A stretch of DNA of 20,330 nucleotides from a bacterium (GTDB lineage: Bacteria; Babelota; Babeliae; Babelales; Vermiphilaceae), in the NCBI GenBank assembly GCA_030672115.1, contig DAOVGZ010000006.1, forward strand, positions 1 to 20,330, in the 5' to 3' direction. Made by a program: the position numbers and the translations under genes. This document shows positions 1-7,172 of this stretch, piece by piece. Below the pieces are notes generated by a model, which was not told where the DNA came from, made no database searches, and worked only from the letters and a program-made list of their open reading frames with translations. Numbering within the stretch: position 1 is the first letter of the stretch; each line of letters opens with the position of its first letter.

Positions 1-94
1 AAAAATAAAAGAAAAATATAAAGCGAAAAAAAGTTATTCTCAAAAATTTACCAACGAACCTTCTTATATATCTTAATATCCTAATTCTATTGAT

Positions 95-139
95 AAAAAA
101 AAAGATCCGCTGCTCAATTGAGTAGCGGATCTTTTTTTT
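95..139. terminator. Bidirectional intrinsic terminator downstream of typA
   Basis: GATCCGCT (104-111) pairs perfectly with AGCGGATC (124-131), and the inner CTCAA/TTGAG (113-122) extends the stem. Nine A precede the stem and eight T follow it, so it works as a Rho-independent terminator on either strand. On the minus strand it lies just after the typA stop. Positions 1-94 hold nothing I can identify. Confidence 0.9.
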
Positions 140-159
140 GAAAAATTAAAATAAAATTT

Positions 160-1974
160 TTATTTTTTTCTTTTTCTTTCAACAGCTTTTAAATGTTTTT
201 TTCTTAAACGAACTGATTCTGGTGTAACTTCAATAAGTTCATCATCATTAATCCATTCCATAGATTGCTCAAGCGTCATAACTTTTGGCGGAGAAAGCTT
301 TACTGCATCATCAGCGCCAGATGAACGCATATTGGAAAGCTTCTTTTTTTTGACTGGATTAACTTCAAGATCGTTATTTCTGTTATGTTCACCCATGATC
401 ATGCCTTCATAAACATGTTCACCTGGGCTTATAAAAAACTGTCCTCGGGATTTTAATGCATCCAAAGCATAACCAGTTGTTGAACCTGTTTCCATAGAAA
501 TTAAAGAACCTTTGGTTCTTCGAGGAATTTCACCACAATAAGGTTCATACCCTAAAAATTGCTGGTTCATTAAACCTGTTCCACGTGTATTTGTGATAAA
601 CAAACTTCTAAAGCCCATAACACCACGTGATGGAATTTTAAACTCTAAACGAAGTTTTCCATTTTGTTCTGGAACAAGATTTTGTAGTTCAGCTTTTCTT
701 TGACCAAGAAGCTCCATAACAACACCTTGGTATTTCTGATCAACATCAATAATCAACAATTCCATAGGCTCATGTTTCTTACCATCAATAGTTTTGTAAA
801 TAACATGAGGAGCAGAAACTTCAAGCTCAAACCCTTCTCTACGCATAGTCTCGAGTAAAATACCCAAGTGTAACTGACCACGGCCAGAAACTTTATACGC
901 ATCTGAATTTTCAGTTTCTTCAACACGAAGAGCAACGTTTGTTTTTAATTCTTTATAAAGGCGATCTCTAATTTGTCGAGAGGTGAGTAATTTACCTTCT
1001 TTTCCAGAAAATGGAGAACTATTAACACCAACAAAAAGAGAAATAGTTGGTTCATCAATATCTACATATTTTACTGGTTTTGGCTTATCAACATCACAAA
1101 TTGTTGTTCCGATGGTAATCGATTCTCCAAGGCCAGCAATTGCAACAATATCACCAAAAGAAGCTTTCAAAGATTCTTTTCTATCAAGTCCTTCAAACTG
1201 ATACAGTTTAGTAACCTTGATAGGCATACTAACTTCTTCTTTTTTGCAGCAAATAACCTGTTTTCCAACTTCAATAGTACCACTCATAATCTTACCAACA
1301 CCTATACGGCCGAGGTAATCTGAATAATCCAAATTAGTAATAAGGAGTTGAAGATCTTCTGTTGTTTCTTGTGGAACAGGTATAGTTTTTAAAACAGCCT
1401 CAAACAATGGCTCCATTGTACCTTCTGTTGCAGTTTTATCTTTTGACATAAAACCGTTTTTAGAAGAACCGTACAATACTGGAAACTCTAATTGTTCGTC
1501 TTTTGTTGCCAAATCAAGAAAAAGATCATGAATCATTTCTTCAGTGCGATCAATATCAGCGTCTTTTCTGTCAATTTTGTTAATAACAACGATTGGCTTT
1601 AAGTCGAGTTGTAAAGCTTTTTGCAAAACAAATCTTGTTCCTGGAAGTGGGCCTTCAGCCGCATCAACCAAAAGTAAAAAGCCTTCTACCATTTGGAGTG
1701 TTCGTTCTACTTCACCACCAAAATCCATATGGCCTGGGGTATCTACAATATTAATTTTTGCTTCTGGCAATCTAAATGAAGCGTTTTTAGAAAGAATGGT
1801 AATACCACGCTCTTTTTCTATATCGCCTGAATCCATAACTCGATCAACAGCACCTTCACCTTTTGATTCTACGGTTCCAGACTGCTTGAGCATTTCATCA
1901 ACCAAGGTAGTTTTACCATGATCAACATGGGCAATAATAGCTATATTTCGAATATCGTTTCGTTTTTTATTCAT
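160..1974 (-). CDS. typA: Ribosome-associated translational GTPase TypA/BipA
   Basis: TypA/BipA is an EF-G-like GTPase that binds the 70S ribosome and acts in ribosome assembly, low-temperature growth and stress adaptation. At 604 residues it has the usual family length. G motifs are clear: G1 AHVDHGKT (15-22), G2 RGITI (56-60), G3 DTPGH (78-82), G4 NKID (132-135), G5 GSSK (169-172). EF-Tu domain II, the EF-G-like C-terminal part and a basic TypA tail follow. The start gives the canonical N-terminus ahead of G1; a weak GTGGA precedes the ATG. It is transcribed alone, divergently from the HAD gene at 2224, and ends in a strong hairpin terminator. It is the best-conserved gene in the window and the most useful taxonomic marker. 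LepA and EF-G are excluded by length and domain layout. Confidence 0.97.
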   Translation of the reverse strand: MNKKRNDIRNIAIIAHVDHGKTTLVDEMLKQSGTVESKGEGAVDRVMDSGDIEKERGITILSKNASFRLPEAKINIVDTPGHMDFGGEVERTLQMVEGFLLLVDAAEGPLPGTRFVLQKALQLDLKPIVVINKIDRKDADIDRTEEMIHDLFLDLATKDEQLEFPVLYGSSKNGFMSKDKTATEGTMEPLFEAVLKTIPVPQETTEDLQLLITNLDYSDYLGRIGVGKIMSGTIEVGKQVICCKKEEVSMPIKVTKLYQFEGLDRKESLKASFGDIVAIAGLGESITIGTTICDVDKPKPVKYVDIDEPTISLFVGVNSSPFSGKEGKLLTSRQIRDRLYKELKTNVALRVEETENSDAYKVSGRGQLHLGILLETMRREGFELEVSAPHVIYKTIDGKKHEPMELLIIDVDQKYQGVVMELLGQRKAELQNLVPEQNGKLRLEFKIPSRGVMGFRSLFITNTRGTGLMNQQFLGYEPYCGEIPRRTKGSLISMETGSTTGYALDALKSRGQFFISPGEHVYEGMIMGEHNRNNDLEVNPVKKKKLSNMRSSGADDAVKLSPPKVMTLEQSMEWINDDELIEVTPESVRLRKKHLKAVERKRKK

Positions 1975-2027
1975 TTTTCCACAATGTATTTGATGGTTTA
2001 AAAAAAAGAGACTCCCCTTCTATCAAT

Positions 2028-2054
2028 GGTATACTTTTTGTCATTTTTTGGCAA
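2028..2054 (-). promoter_or_regulatory. Candidate typA promoter
   Basis: On the minus strand, TTGCCA (2049-2054) lies 15 bases upstream of TATACC (2028-2033), about 55 bases before the typA start. The spacing is short of the ideal 17, so this is tentative. The remaining divergent spacer (1975-2223) shows no other clear element. Confidence 0.35.
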
Positions 2055-2223
2055 TAATACCGCTATTTTTAAGCATAAAAGGGTTTAATGGAAATATTAC
2101 AAACCGAAACAAGAACCTCTATTTTTAGATAACCAAAAATTTTCTACAGAAGGTTGCAGCATAAAAGCTTCTGAGTATAAGCTAATATTCAACAGAAGCT
2201 ATCATTTAAAAAAGGAACGCTTT

Positions 2224-3057
2224 ATGATGAAAAACAACCTTATCTTATTACTCTTATCACTCCCTACAATCAGCCAAGCTGTTATTGTAGAAAGCAAAAA
2301 TCTCAACGATATTTATACTCATTTGCAAAAAGACTCTATCGTTATATTTGATATCGACAACACCATGACCAAAATTTCTCCCGCTATCGAACCCTGGGTC
2401 CACTCCAAAACAGCGAAATTAGAAAAAAAAGGACTCGCCCATGATGAGGCATTCCATTTTGTTCTTGCCATGTTTTTTACAATAACTGAAATAACCTCAC
2501 TTGTACCTATAGGAAACGCCCCTGCTATCGTTCATGATTTACAAAAGAAAAAATTTCCAGTTATTGCGCTCACAAATAGATCTATACCTGTTGCGAAAAG
2601 AACAATACAACGACTTAAAAAAATCAATATCGATCTTTCTAGCAATCACATATCAAAAAATATCATGAATTTATATGACACTCATGCAGCACTTTATTCA
2701 AACGGCATTATTTTTACCGGATCCAATGATAAGGGACGAATGCTATTTACTTTTTTTGACGCAATAGACTATAAACCAAAACATATTATTTTTCTTGACG
2801 ATCGCCAAAATAATGTTGAATCTGTTGATTTAGCCTGCAAACAAAACAATATTGAATGTATCTGCTTACGAGTTGGATTAATGGATGAAGTAAAAAAGAA
2901 TTTCGATCATACACAAGCTGAAAAAATTATTTATAATCTCAAACAAAAACTTGGTTTTGAGCCGCTCATCCCAATTGAAAAAAAAGAAACAAATTGGACA
3001 GAGAAAATTTGGAATAGTATCTGTTGGCCATTTAAAAAATTATGGAACTTATTGTGA
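2224..3057 (+). CDS. Exported HAD-superfamily protein, DUF2608 type
   Basis: A probable phosphatase-like HAD protein acting outside the cytoplasm. Residues 1-19 form a signal peptide ending SQA. HAD motif I is DIDNT (43-47), with the nucleophile and acid/base aspartates both present. Motif II is ALTNRS (115-120), the motif III lysine lies in NDKG (168-171), and motif IV is LDDR (191-194). All catalytic positions are therefore kept. The length (277 residues) and layout match the DUF2608 family, known mainly from Legionella, Chlamydiae and Dependentiae; the substrate is unknown. AAGGAA sits just upstream of the ATG, and the ATGATG start leaves a one-codon ambiguity. The 3' end overlaps the transporter gene by 16 bases, so the two are probably co-transcribed. 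An acid phosphatase of the HAD class B type is an alternative. Confidence 0.85.
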   Translation: MMKNNLILLLLSLPTISQAVIVESKNLNDIYTHLQKDSIVIFDIDNTMTKISPAIEPWVHSKTAKLEKKGLAHDEAFHFVLAMFFTITEITSLVPIGNAPAIVHDLQKKKFPVIALTNRSIPVAKRTIQRLKKINIDLSSNHISKNIMNLYDTHAALYSNGIIFTGSNDKGRMLFTFFDAIDYKPKHIIFLDDRQNNVESVDLACKQNNIECICLRVGLMDEVKKNFDHTQAEKIIYNLKQKLGFEPLIPIEKKETNWTEKIWNSICWPFKKLWNLL

Positions 3058-4247
3058 TTTTTTATACGATCTTTCAAAGCATCATCGATATCTGTAAACA
3101 GCATCCAGAAATACTAATATTTCTTTCTTTAGCAATTGGATACTATGTTGGCAAAATAAAATGTTTTGGTTTCAATCTAGATTCAACTGCCAGCACGCTA
3201 CTTGCCGCACTCATTTTAGGACAAGCCAACGTTGAAATAACACCGCTTTTACAAACAGTAGCATTTTCCATTTTTATTTTTGTAGTCGGTTATAAAGTTG
3301 GGCCAAACTTTTTTGGCAGTCTTAAAAAAAGCGGAAGCCATTATCTTATTCTCTCCATTTTTTTTGCGCTTACAGGACTAATAACAGCAATCATACTTGG
3401 CAAACTTTTTGGTTTTGACAAAGGAACAACAGCAGGACTTTTAAGCGGATCATTAACGCAATCTTCTATAATGGGAACAGCCCAAGAATCTATAAAAACT
3501 CTTTCTATATCTTACGCACAAAAAACAACTTTGATTTCAAACGTTGCCATAGCCCATGCAGTGACATATATTTTCGGATTCGCGGGAGTTATTCTTTTTT
3601 ACAAACTGATTCCGGGTTTGCTAAGAATAAATTTAAAAAAAGAAGCAAAACAACTAGAAACACAATTTAAAAAACATACTAAAATTGTCACCCCTAAACC
3701 AAAAACAAATAACTCCTACATCATTATGATCGGCGCTGGTTGTGCATTAGGAATTATTTTGGGCCTTGCTGTTATAAATATTGGAGTAATTCCTTTAACT
3801 CTTGGAATGGGTGGTGGTGTTCTTCTTAGTGGTCTTTTTTTTGGCTGGCTACAATCAGCTCATCCTTTTTTTGAACCTATTGGAAAAGAAGCGCAACGGT
3901 TACTAACAACTGGAAGTCTTAACCTATTTATCGCATGTGTTGGATTGTCGGTAGGACCAAGGGCAGTAACCGCACTGCAAACACATGGATTATCTTTATT
4001 TTTTGCCGGTATTATTTTAGCTCTCACACCACATGTTTTAGGAATTATATTTGGAAGATTAATCCTTAAGCTCGATTATGTTTTACTTTTAGGAGCACTA
4101 ACAGGTGCGGGAACAATAACACCATCGCTACAAGTTTTAAAAAACGAGGCTGAAAGCACTGCTCCTGCACTTGGATATACAGTTACTTATGCACTAGGTA
4201 ATTTTATACTCACCCTCTTGGGAACGCTTGTTATTCATTTTATGTAA
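3042..4247 (+). CDS. AspT/YidE-type (Asp-Al_Ex) membrane transporter lacking RCK_C domains
   Basis: An integral inner-membrane transporter related to the aspartate:alanine exchanger family (TC 2.A.81) and the YidE/YbjL proteins. It has two homologous membrane halves (about residues 20-195 and 225-400). The second half carries a GMGGG loop and the family ending that includes ALGYTVTYALGN. Full-length members are about 550 residues and hold two RCK_C/TrkA_C domains between the halves. Here there is only a basic linker of roughly 30 residues, giving 401. The ATG at 3042 overlaps the HAD gene by 16 bases without a visible Shine-Dalgarno; GTG at 3054 is an alternative start. Its last 215 bases (4033-4247) recur twice downstream as orphan fragments. 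The substrate cannot be read from the sequence. Confidence 0.85.
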   Translation: MELIVIFYTIFQSIIDICKQHPEILIFLSLAIGYYVGKIKCFGFNLDSTASTLLAALILGQANVEITPLLQTVAFSIFIFVVGYKVGPNFFGSLKKSGSHYLILSIFFALTGLITAIILGKLFGFDKGTTAGLLSGSLTQSSIMGTAQESIKTLSISYAQKTTLISNVAIAHAVTYIFGFAGVILFYKLIPGLLRINLKKEAKQLETQFKKHTKIVTPKPKTNNSYIIMIGAGCALGIILGLAVINIGVIPLTLGMGGGVLLSGLFFGWLQSAHPFFEPIGKEAQRLLTTGSLNLFIACVGLSVGPRAVTALQTHGLSLFFAGIILALTPHVLGIIFGRLILKLDYVLLLGALTGAGTITPSLQVLKNEAESTAPALGYTVTYALGNFILTLLGTLVIHFM

Positions 4248-4284
4248 AACTTACCTTAAAAATTTTTTACATAAAAAAGAAAAA

Positions 4285-4322
4285 ACATCCTCTGGCATGA
4301 AAGCCAGGGGATGTTTTTTTTA
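4285..4322. terminator. Intrinsic terminator between the transporter and the first secreted paralogue
   Basis: A 12-bp stem (4285-4296 with 4303-4314, one G:U pair) encloses the loop ATGAAA and is followed by a T-run to 4322. A-rich sequence on the left side gives a T-run on the other strand, so it can serve both convergent genes. It is missing at the two orphan transporter tails. Confidence 0.9.
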
Positions 4323-4363
4323 TTACGTTAATAAAAAGATCTGATTTTACAATTTCACCTTTT

Positions 4364-4753
4364 TCACAAATTAACAATAGTACGTACTTCTTTCATCAAA
4401 TTAAAAATAGTACATAATTCTTTCATAGAAGACGTTGAAATTCTTCCGAGTTTCACCTGTTTTTTTAAAACATTACAAGCTACTGAAAATTCAATTTTAT
4501 TAGAATCTATAAGTTGTTTCAACATATTAAAAATTTGTTGATCAACAATTGCATCTTTTTCTTTTTTTGTTTTGTTTTTTATATCTTTTTTGCAAGCCCA
4601 ACCATTATTGTTTACGGGAACAAAACCAACCACAAAAACTTGATGTACTATATTGTTACATTGTTTTTCAATCTCATTTTCTGATAAATTTCCACCAGCA
4701 TGTACTAAAGCAAATGAACCTAATAACATAAAGGCTATTAATAATTTTTTCAT
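4364..4753 (-). CDS. Small secreted protein, paralogue 1 (one domain copy)
   Basis: 129 residues, family not recognised. Residues 1-19 are a signal peptide ending VHA. The ATG at 4753 is preferred because GGAGG stands 8 bases upstream; a TTG 15 bases further out would put the initiator next to that Shine-Dalgarno. The mature part is helical-looking and charged, with a few cysteines. It includes LSENEIEKQC (23-32) and VLKKQVKLGRIS (95-106). Both segments have counterparts in the protein encoded at 5088-5762. The first 13 codons and the upstream 110 bases are nearly identical to that gene, so the two are duplicates. The gene faces the transporter and shares its terminator. Function is unknown; export to the periplasm or beyond is inferred only from the leader. 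Confidence 0.8.
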   Translation of the reverse strand: MKKLLIAFMLLGSFALVHAGGNLSENEIEKQCNNIVHQVFVVGFVPVNNNGWACKKDIKNKTKKEKDAIVDQQIFNMLKQLIDSNKIEFSVACNVLKKQVKLGRISTSSMKELCTIFNLMKEVRTIVNL

Positions 4754-5096
4754 AAATAAGTCCTCCAATAAATAATCTAAATTTACACAGTATATAAATA
4801 GTTTACAAAGCTAATATCCATTCTGCAAAGGCCTCCTTAAAGCGACCCTATAGAGCCTATATTGAATATTTCTCTGCCCCCATATCCTAATGTTTTAGGA
4901 ATTATATTTGGAAGATTAATCCTTAAACTCGATTATGTTTTATTTTTAGGAGCACTAACAGGAATGGAAACAATAACACCGTCTTTACAAGTTTTAAAAA
5001 ACGAAGCTGAAATCGCACCTCCTGCACTTAGATATACAGTTACTTATGCACTCGGCAATTTTATACTCACCCTTTTGGGAACACTTGTTATTCATT
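4716..5096. repeat. Tandem duplication unit, copy 1
   Basis: This segment is repeated at 5725-6105 with a constant 1009-bp offset and only scattered substitutions. It contains the signal-peptide codons of the secreted gene (minus), its Shine-Dalgarno and leader ORF, and an orphan transporter 3' end (plus). Confidence 0.9.
4783..4821 (-). CDS. Candidate 12-codon leader ORF upstream of secreted paralogue 1
   Basis: On the minus strand a perfect AAGGAGG (4832-4838) stands 10 bases before an ATG that opens a 12-codon frame, MDISFVNYLYTV, ending in TAA 29 bases before the main start. The copy upstream of paralogue 2 keeps the same Shine-Dalgarno, start, length and stop; of its two differences, one is silent. 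A TATACT box (4789-4794) lies inside, so the frame might instead precede transcription. It could be a leader peptide or an unused frame. Confidence 0.35.
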   Translation of the reverse strand: MDISFVNYLYTV

Positions 5097-5097
5097 G
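4890..5097 (+). pseudogene. Orphan 3' fragment of the AspT-type transporter, copy 2
   Basis: This matches the last ~70 codons of the transporter gene (homology begins at 4033 there), starting abruptly at ATGTTTTAGG and ending at an altered TGA. It encodes the family C-terminus with changes such as TGAGTIT to TGMETIT, a change shared with copy 3. The frame remains open back to a TTG at 4862 but no ribosome-binding site precedes it. It is a duplication scar, not a functional gene. Confidence 0.85.
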
Positions 5098-5762
5098 AAT
5101 GTATGTAAAATTTTATAACGCTTTCTGAATTTAAGTTCAAAAATATTTGTTATAAAAAGCTCTTTCATTGTTACAAAAAAGTTTAATGTACCATTCTTAA
5201 CATATTTCATTAAAATCAATACCGCGGTTGAAAAACTAATTTTTTCATTCATACACGATTCTGGTCTTACAAGATTACTTAACAAAGACAAAATTCTTTC
5301 AGTAAACATCAGTTTTTTTTCTTTATCTGTTTTTTCACTCAACTGGATATGTAAACCACCTTTAGAATAATATCCTTTAAACAATTCAAACATGGAATTC
5401 TTAAAAAAAATTACCTGATATATCTGATCACATCTTTTTTCTACTTCTTCTTTTGATAATATTTTTTTAGAAACAAATATAAAATCTTTAAATTCTTTTT
5501 TTGTTTTTTTAAAAAGGGAATCTGAAATGTGACCCAAATCTACTTGTTGTTTAAGAATACAAACAACAATATCCAGTTCATCTGAATGGTCTTTTACATA
5601 ATTCTTTAAAAAAGCAATAATTTCTCTAGATGTAGACAATTCGCCACATGTTTTTGAAAGATGCAAAGATAGGGCAGTTCTATAATTGATAAATACTTTA
5701 CAAACTAATGAAGATGCAAAAAAAGAACCCAATAACATAAAGGCCATTAATAATTTTTTCAT
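5088..5762 (-). CDS. Secreted protein, paralogue 2 with internally duplicated domain
   Basis: 224 residues, family not recognised. The ATG at 5762 has the same GGAGG context as paralogue 1. A TTG 15 bases upstream is rejected for the same reason. The signal peptide covers about residues 1-19. Residues 102-203 align with paralogue 1 (LSKEEVEKRC against LSENEIEKQC; KTDKEKK against KTKKEKD). Residues 45-86 resemble the same helical motif again (ILKQQVDLGHIS against VLKKQVKLGRIS), so this protein holds about two domain copies against one in its neighbour. Its last codons run into the orphan transporter fragment, so the C-terminus HTFNE was probably created by the duplication junction. No intrinsic terminator follows it. 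Function is unknown. Confidence 0.8.
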   Translation of the reverse strand: MKKLLMAFMLLGSFFASSLVCKVFINYRTALSLHLSKTCGELSTSREIIAFLKNYVKDHSDELDIVVCILKQQVDLGHISDSLFKKTKKEFKDFIFVSKKILSKEEVEKRCDQIYQVIFFKNSMFELFKGYYSKGGLHIQLSEKTDKEKKLMFTERILSLLSNLVRPESCMNEKISFSTAVLILMKYVKNGTLNFFVTMKELFITNIFELKFRKRYKILHTFNE

Positions 5763-6105
5763 AAATAAGTCCTCCAATAAATAATCTAAATTTACACAGT
5801 ATATAAATAGATTACGAAGCTAATATCCATTCTGCAAAGGCCTCCTTAAAGCAACCCTATAGAGCCTATATTGAATATTTCTCTGCCCCCATATCCTAAT
5901 ATTTTAGGAATTATATTTGGAAGATTAATCCTTAAACTCGATTATGTTTTACTTTTAGGGGCACTAACAGGAATGGAAACAATAACACCATCGTTACAAG
6001 TTTTAAAAAACGAAGCTGAAAGCGCTGCTCCTGCACTTGGATATACAGTTACTTATGCATTGGGCAATTTTATACTAACCCTCTTGGGAACACTTGTTAT
6101 TCATT
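5725..6105. repeat. Tandem duplication unit, copy 2
   Basis: Same content as 4716-5096 at a constant 1009-bp offset. Copy 2 keeps the transporter tail closer to the parent gene and retains its natural stop. Confidence 0.9.
5792..5830 (-). CDS. Candidate 12-codon leader ORF upstream of secreted paralogue 2
   Basis: The counterpart of the frame at 4783-4821, with the same AAGGAGG and 10-base spacer. It reads MDISFVIYLYTV; relative to copy 1 there is one silent change (TTT/TTC) and one Asn/Ile change. The start, length and stop are kept. Confidence 0.35.
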   Translation of the reverse strand: MDISFVIYLYTV

Positions 6106-6113
6106 TTATGTAA
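5899..6113 (+). pseudogene. Orphan 3' fragment of the AspT-type transporter, copy 3
   Basis: This matches transporter positions 4033-4247 including the TAA stop. Copies 2 and 3 share the same left junction (CATATCCTAA) and the same derived changes relative to the parent gene, so they descend from one another rather than independently from it. There is no start codon or ribosome-binding site of its own. Confidence 0.85.
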
Positions 6114-6191
6114 AATTCGCTTTAAGAAGTTAATACTTTCAATTGTATTATTTTTTTTAGAACGTATTTTTTAAACTTATTCCACGAACTG

Positions 6192-6362
6192 TTAAACTAT
6201 TTTAATGTCGAATCCGTGTAGTAATCCTATAATTTCTGGGAAGGAAAATGTTGCCTTTTTAATCTTATTCACAAGAGGATCAATAACATAATTTGATGCT
6301 CCCAAAAAATTTGACTTGCTTAAATTACAATGTCGAAATAAAGGTTTTTTAGAAGTTTCATC
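6192..6362 (-). pseudogene. Truncated pentapeptide-repeat gene, copy of 19425-19676
   Basis: The minus strand reads FRHCNLSKSNFLGASNYVID, then DPLVNKIKKATFSFPEIIGL, then LLHGFDIKIV and a stop. It aligns closely, without gaps, to the C-terminal ~55 residues of the pentapeptide protein at 19425-19676. The 5' half is missing and no start codon or ribosome-binding site is present. The stretch 6114-6191 between the duplication unit and this remnant holds only a weak AATAC/GTATT hairpin followed by eight T (about 6136-6161). Confidence 0.85.
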
Positions 6363-6475
6363 AAAAAAATATATTCAAAAATACTTTTGCTGAGATTAAT
6401 CCTTTAAAGTTCATTTCTAACCATGATACTCAAAAGTCAAAGGTAGTAAATGCTCTTGAACTTATAAAAATTTAA
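6353..6475 (+). pseudogene. Possible C-terminal gene fragment
   Basis: An open frame of 40 codons with no start runs from directly after a TAG (6350-6352) to TAA at 6475. It contains FISNHDTQKSKVVNALELIK, which looks like real protein. No ribosome-binding site is seen and no family is recognised. It could be the tail of a lost gene, or chance. Confidence 0.3.
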
Positions 6476-6533
6476 ATTTATTGTGGAAAAATTAACTAAA
6501 AACCATTTCTCTAAACTTACATAGGAATTATTT

Positions 6534-6899
6534 ATGAATATTAAAAAAACTGTCTTGTCAGTTATGTGTAGCATTTTAATCTTTTCAGCTTCGATGACAA
6601 GAGCCGAAGACACAGAAGAGAACGATCTTTGTGCAGCATGTGGAGTTATTGTTGGTTTTTTTGTAATTGCTGCGGGTGCTTTTGACCTTAATAACATAAT
6701 ACATGAAACCTTCAGTGATGGACAACGATCTCAAAATCAATTTGAACCCTATTTAAAAACACAACCAACTGTTGGAGGAATCAAAATTGCAATTGGTTCA
6801 GCAATGATGACTCTAGGTGTAAAATACTTACTTGATAAAATTTATGGCCATAAAAATAAAAAGAAGCTTCCAAACAAACGACATAATTCAAAACTTTAA
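6534..6899 (+). CDS. Small exported protein with two hydrophobic segments
   Basis: 121 residues, family not recognised. A signal peptide (about 1-24, ending TRA) is followed by an acidic stretch and CAAC (33-36). A hydrophobic segment (about 36-50), a polar loop, a second hydrophobic segment (about 81-100) and a strongly basic tail complete the protein. AGGAATT precedes the ATG at a workable distance. Length and architecture resemble the protein at 18960-19319, which sits next to the intact pentapeptide gene just as this one sits next to the pentapeptide remnant. That kinship is inferred, because direct identity is low. A long perfect hairpin follows the stop. Confidence 0.7.
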   Translation: MNIKKTVLSVMCSILIFSASMTRAEDTEENDLCAACGVIVGFFVIAAGAFDLNNIIHETFSDGQRSQNQFEPYLKTQPTVGGIKIAIGSAMMTLGVKYLLDKIYGHKNKKKLPNKRHNSKL

Positions 6900-6900
6900 A

Positions 6901-6951
6901 CATTTGGGGCTACTTTTTACAAAAAACAAATAAAAAAAGTAGCCCCAAATG
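6901..6951. terminator. Long perfect hairpin, terminator-like
   Basis: An 18-bp perfect stem (6901-6918 with 6934-6951) encloses a 15-base A-rich loop right after the stop of the preceding gene. No T-run follows on the plus strand, so it is not a textbook intrinsic terminator. It may stabilise the mRNA 3' end. Confidence 0.55.
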
Positions 6952-7050
6952 CTATCTAAAGAACCTTTCCAATCGTATTATAGTAAAAATTTTTTGACCC
7001 CCATAAATCTATAACTATTATCCCAAAATACACCTATTGCTTAAAATGAG

Positions 7051-7114
7051 TGGAAGTGCTGCCTTAAAAATAGAGCTTTTTGTCTAACCTTAAGCTTTTT
7101 AGAGGGCTTTTAAG
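7051..7114. repeat. 64-bp intergenic repeat, copy A
   Basis: Nearly identical to 8089-8151 (one 1-base indel and a few substitutions), in the same orientation. It contains two AGCTTTTT words and CCTTAA...TTAAGG complementarity. Each copy precedes a plus-strand exported gene by 45-60 bases, and together they bracket the gene pair at 7173-8086. Confidence 0.85.
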
Positions 7115-7172
7115 GTCTCACAATTTTAAACTTTTTTAATTATTTAACCAAGGAAAAATCATAAAAATAAAA

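Noticed and set aside
1544..1921. 125-codon open frame on the plus strand inside typA
   Set aside because: It is antisense to a highly conserved gene, lacks a ribosome-binding site and has a Ser/Pro-rich shadow composition.
4862..5098. 78-codon frame beginning at a TTG, taken as a possible small membrane protein
   Set aside because: It is the orphan tail of the transporter gene without a ribosome-binding site. The extra N-terminal codons come from the junction.
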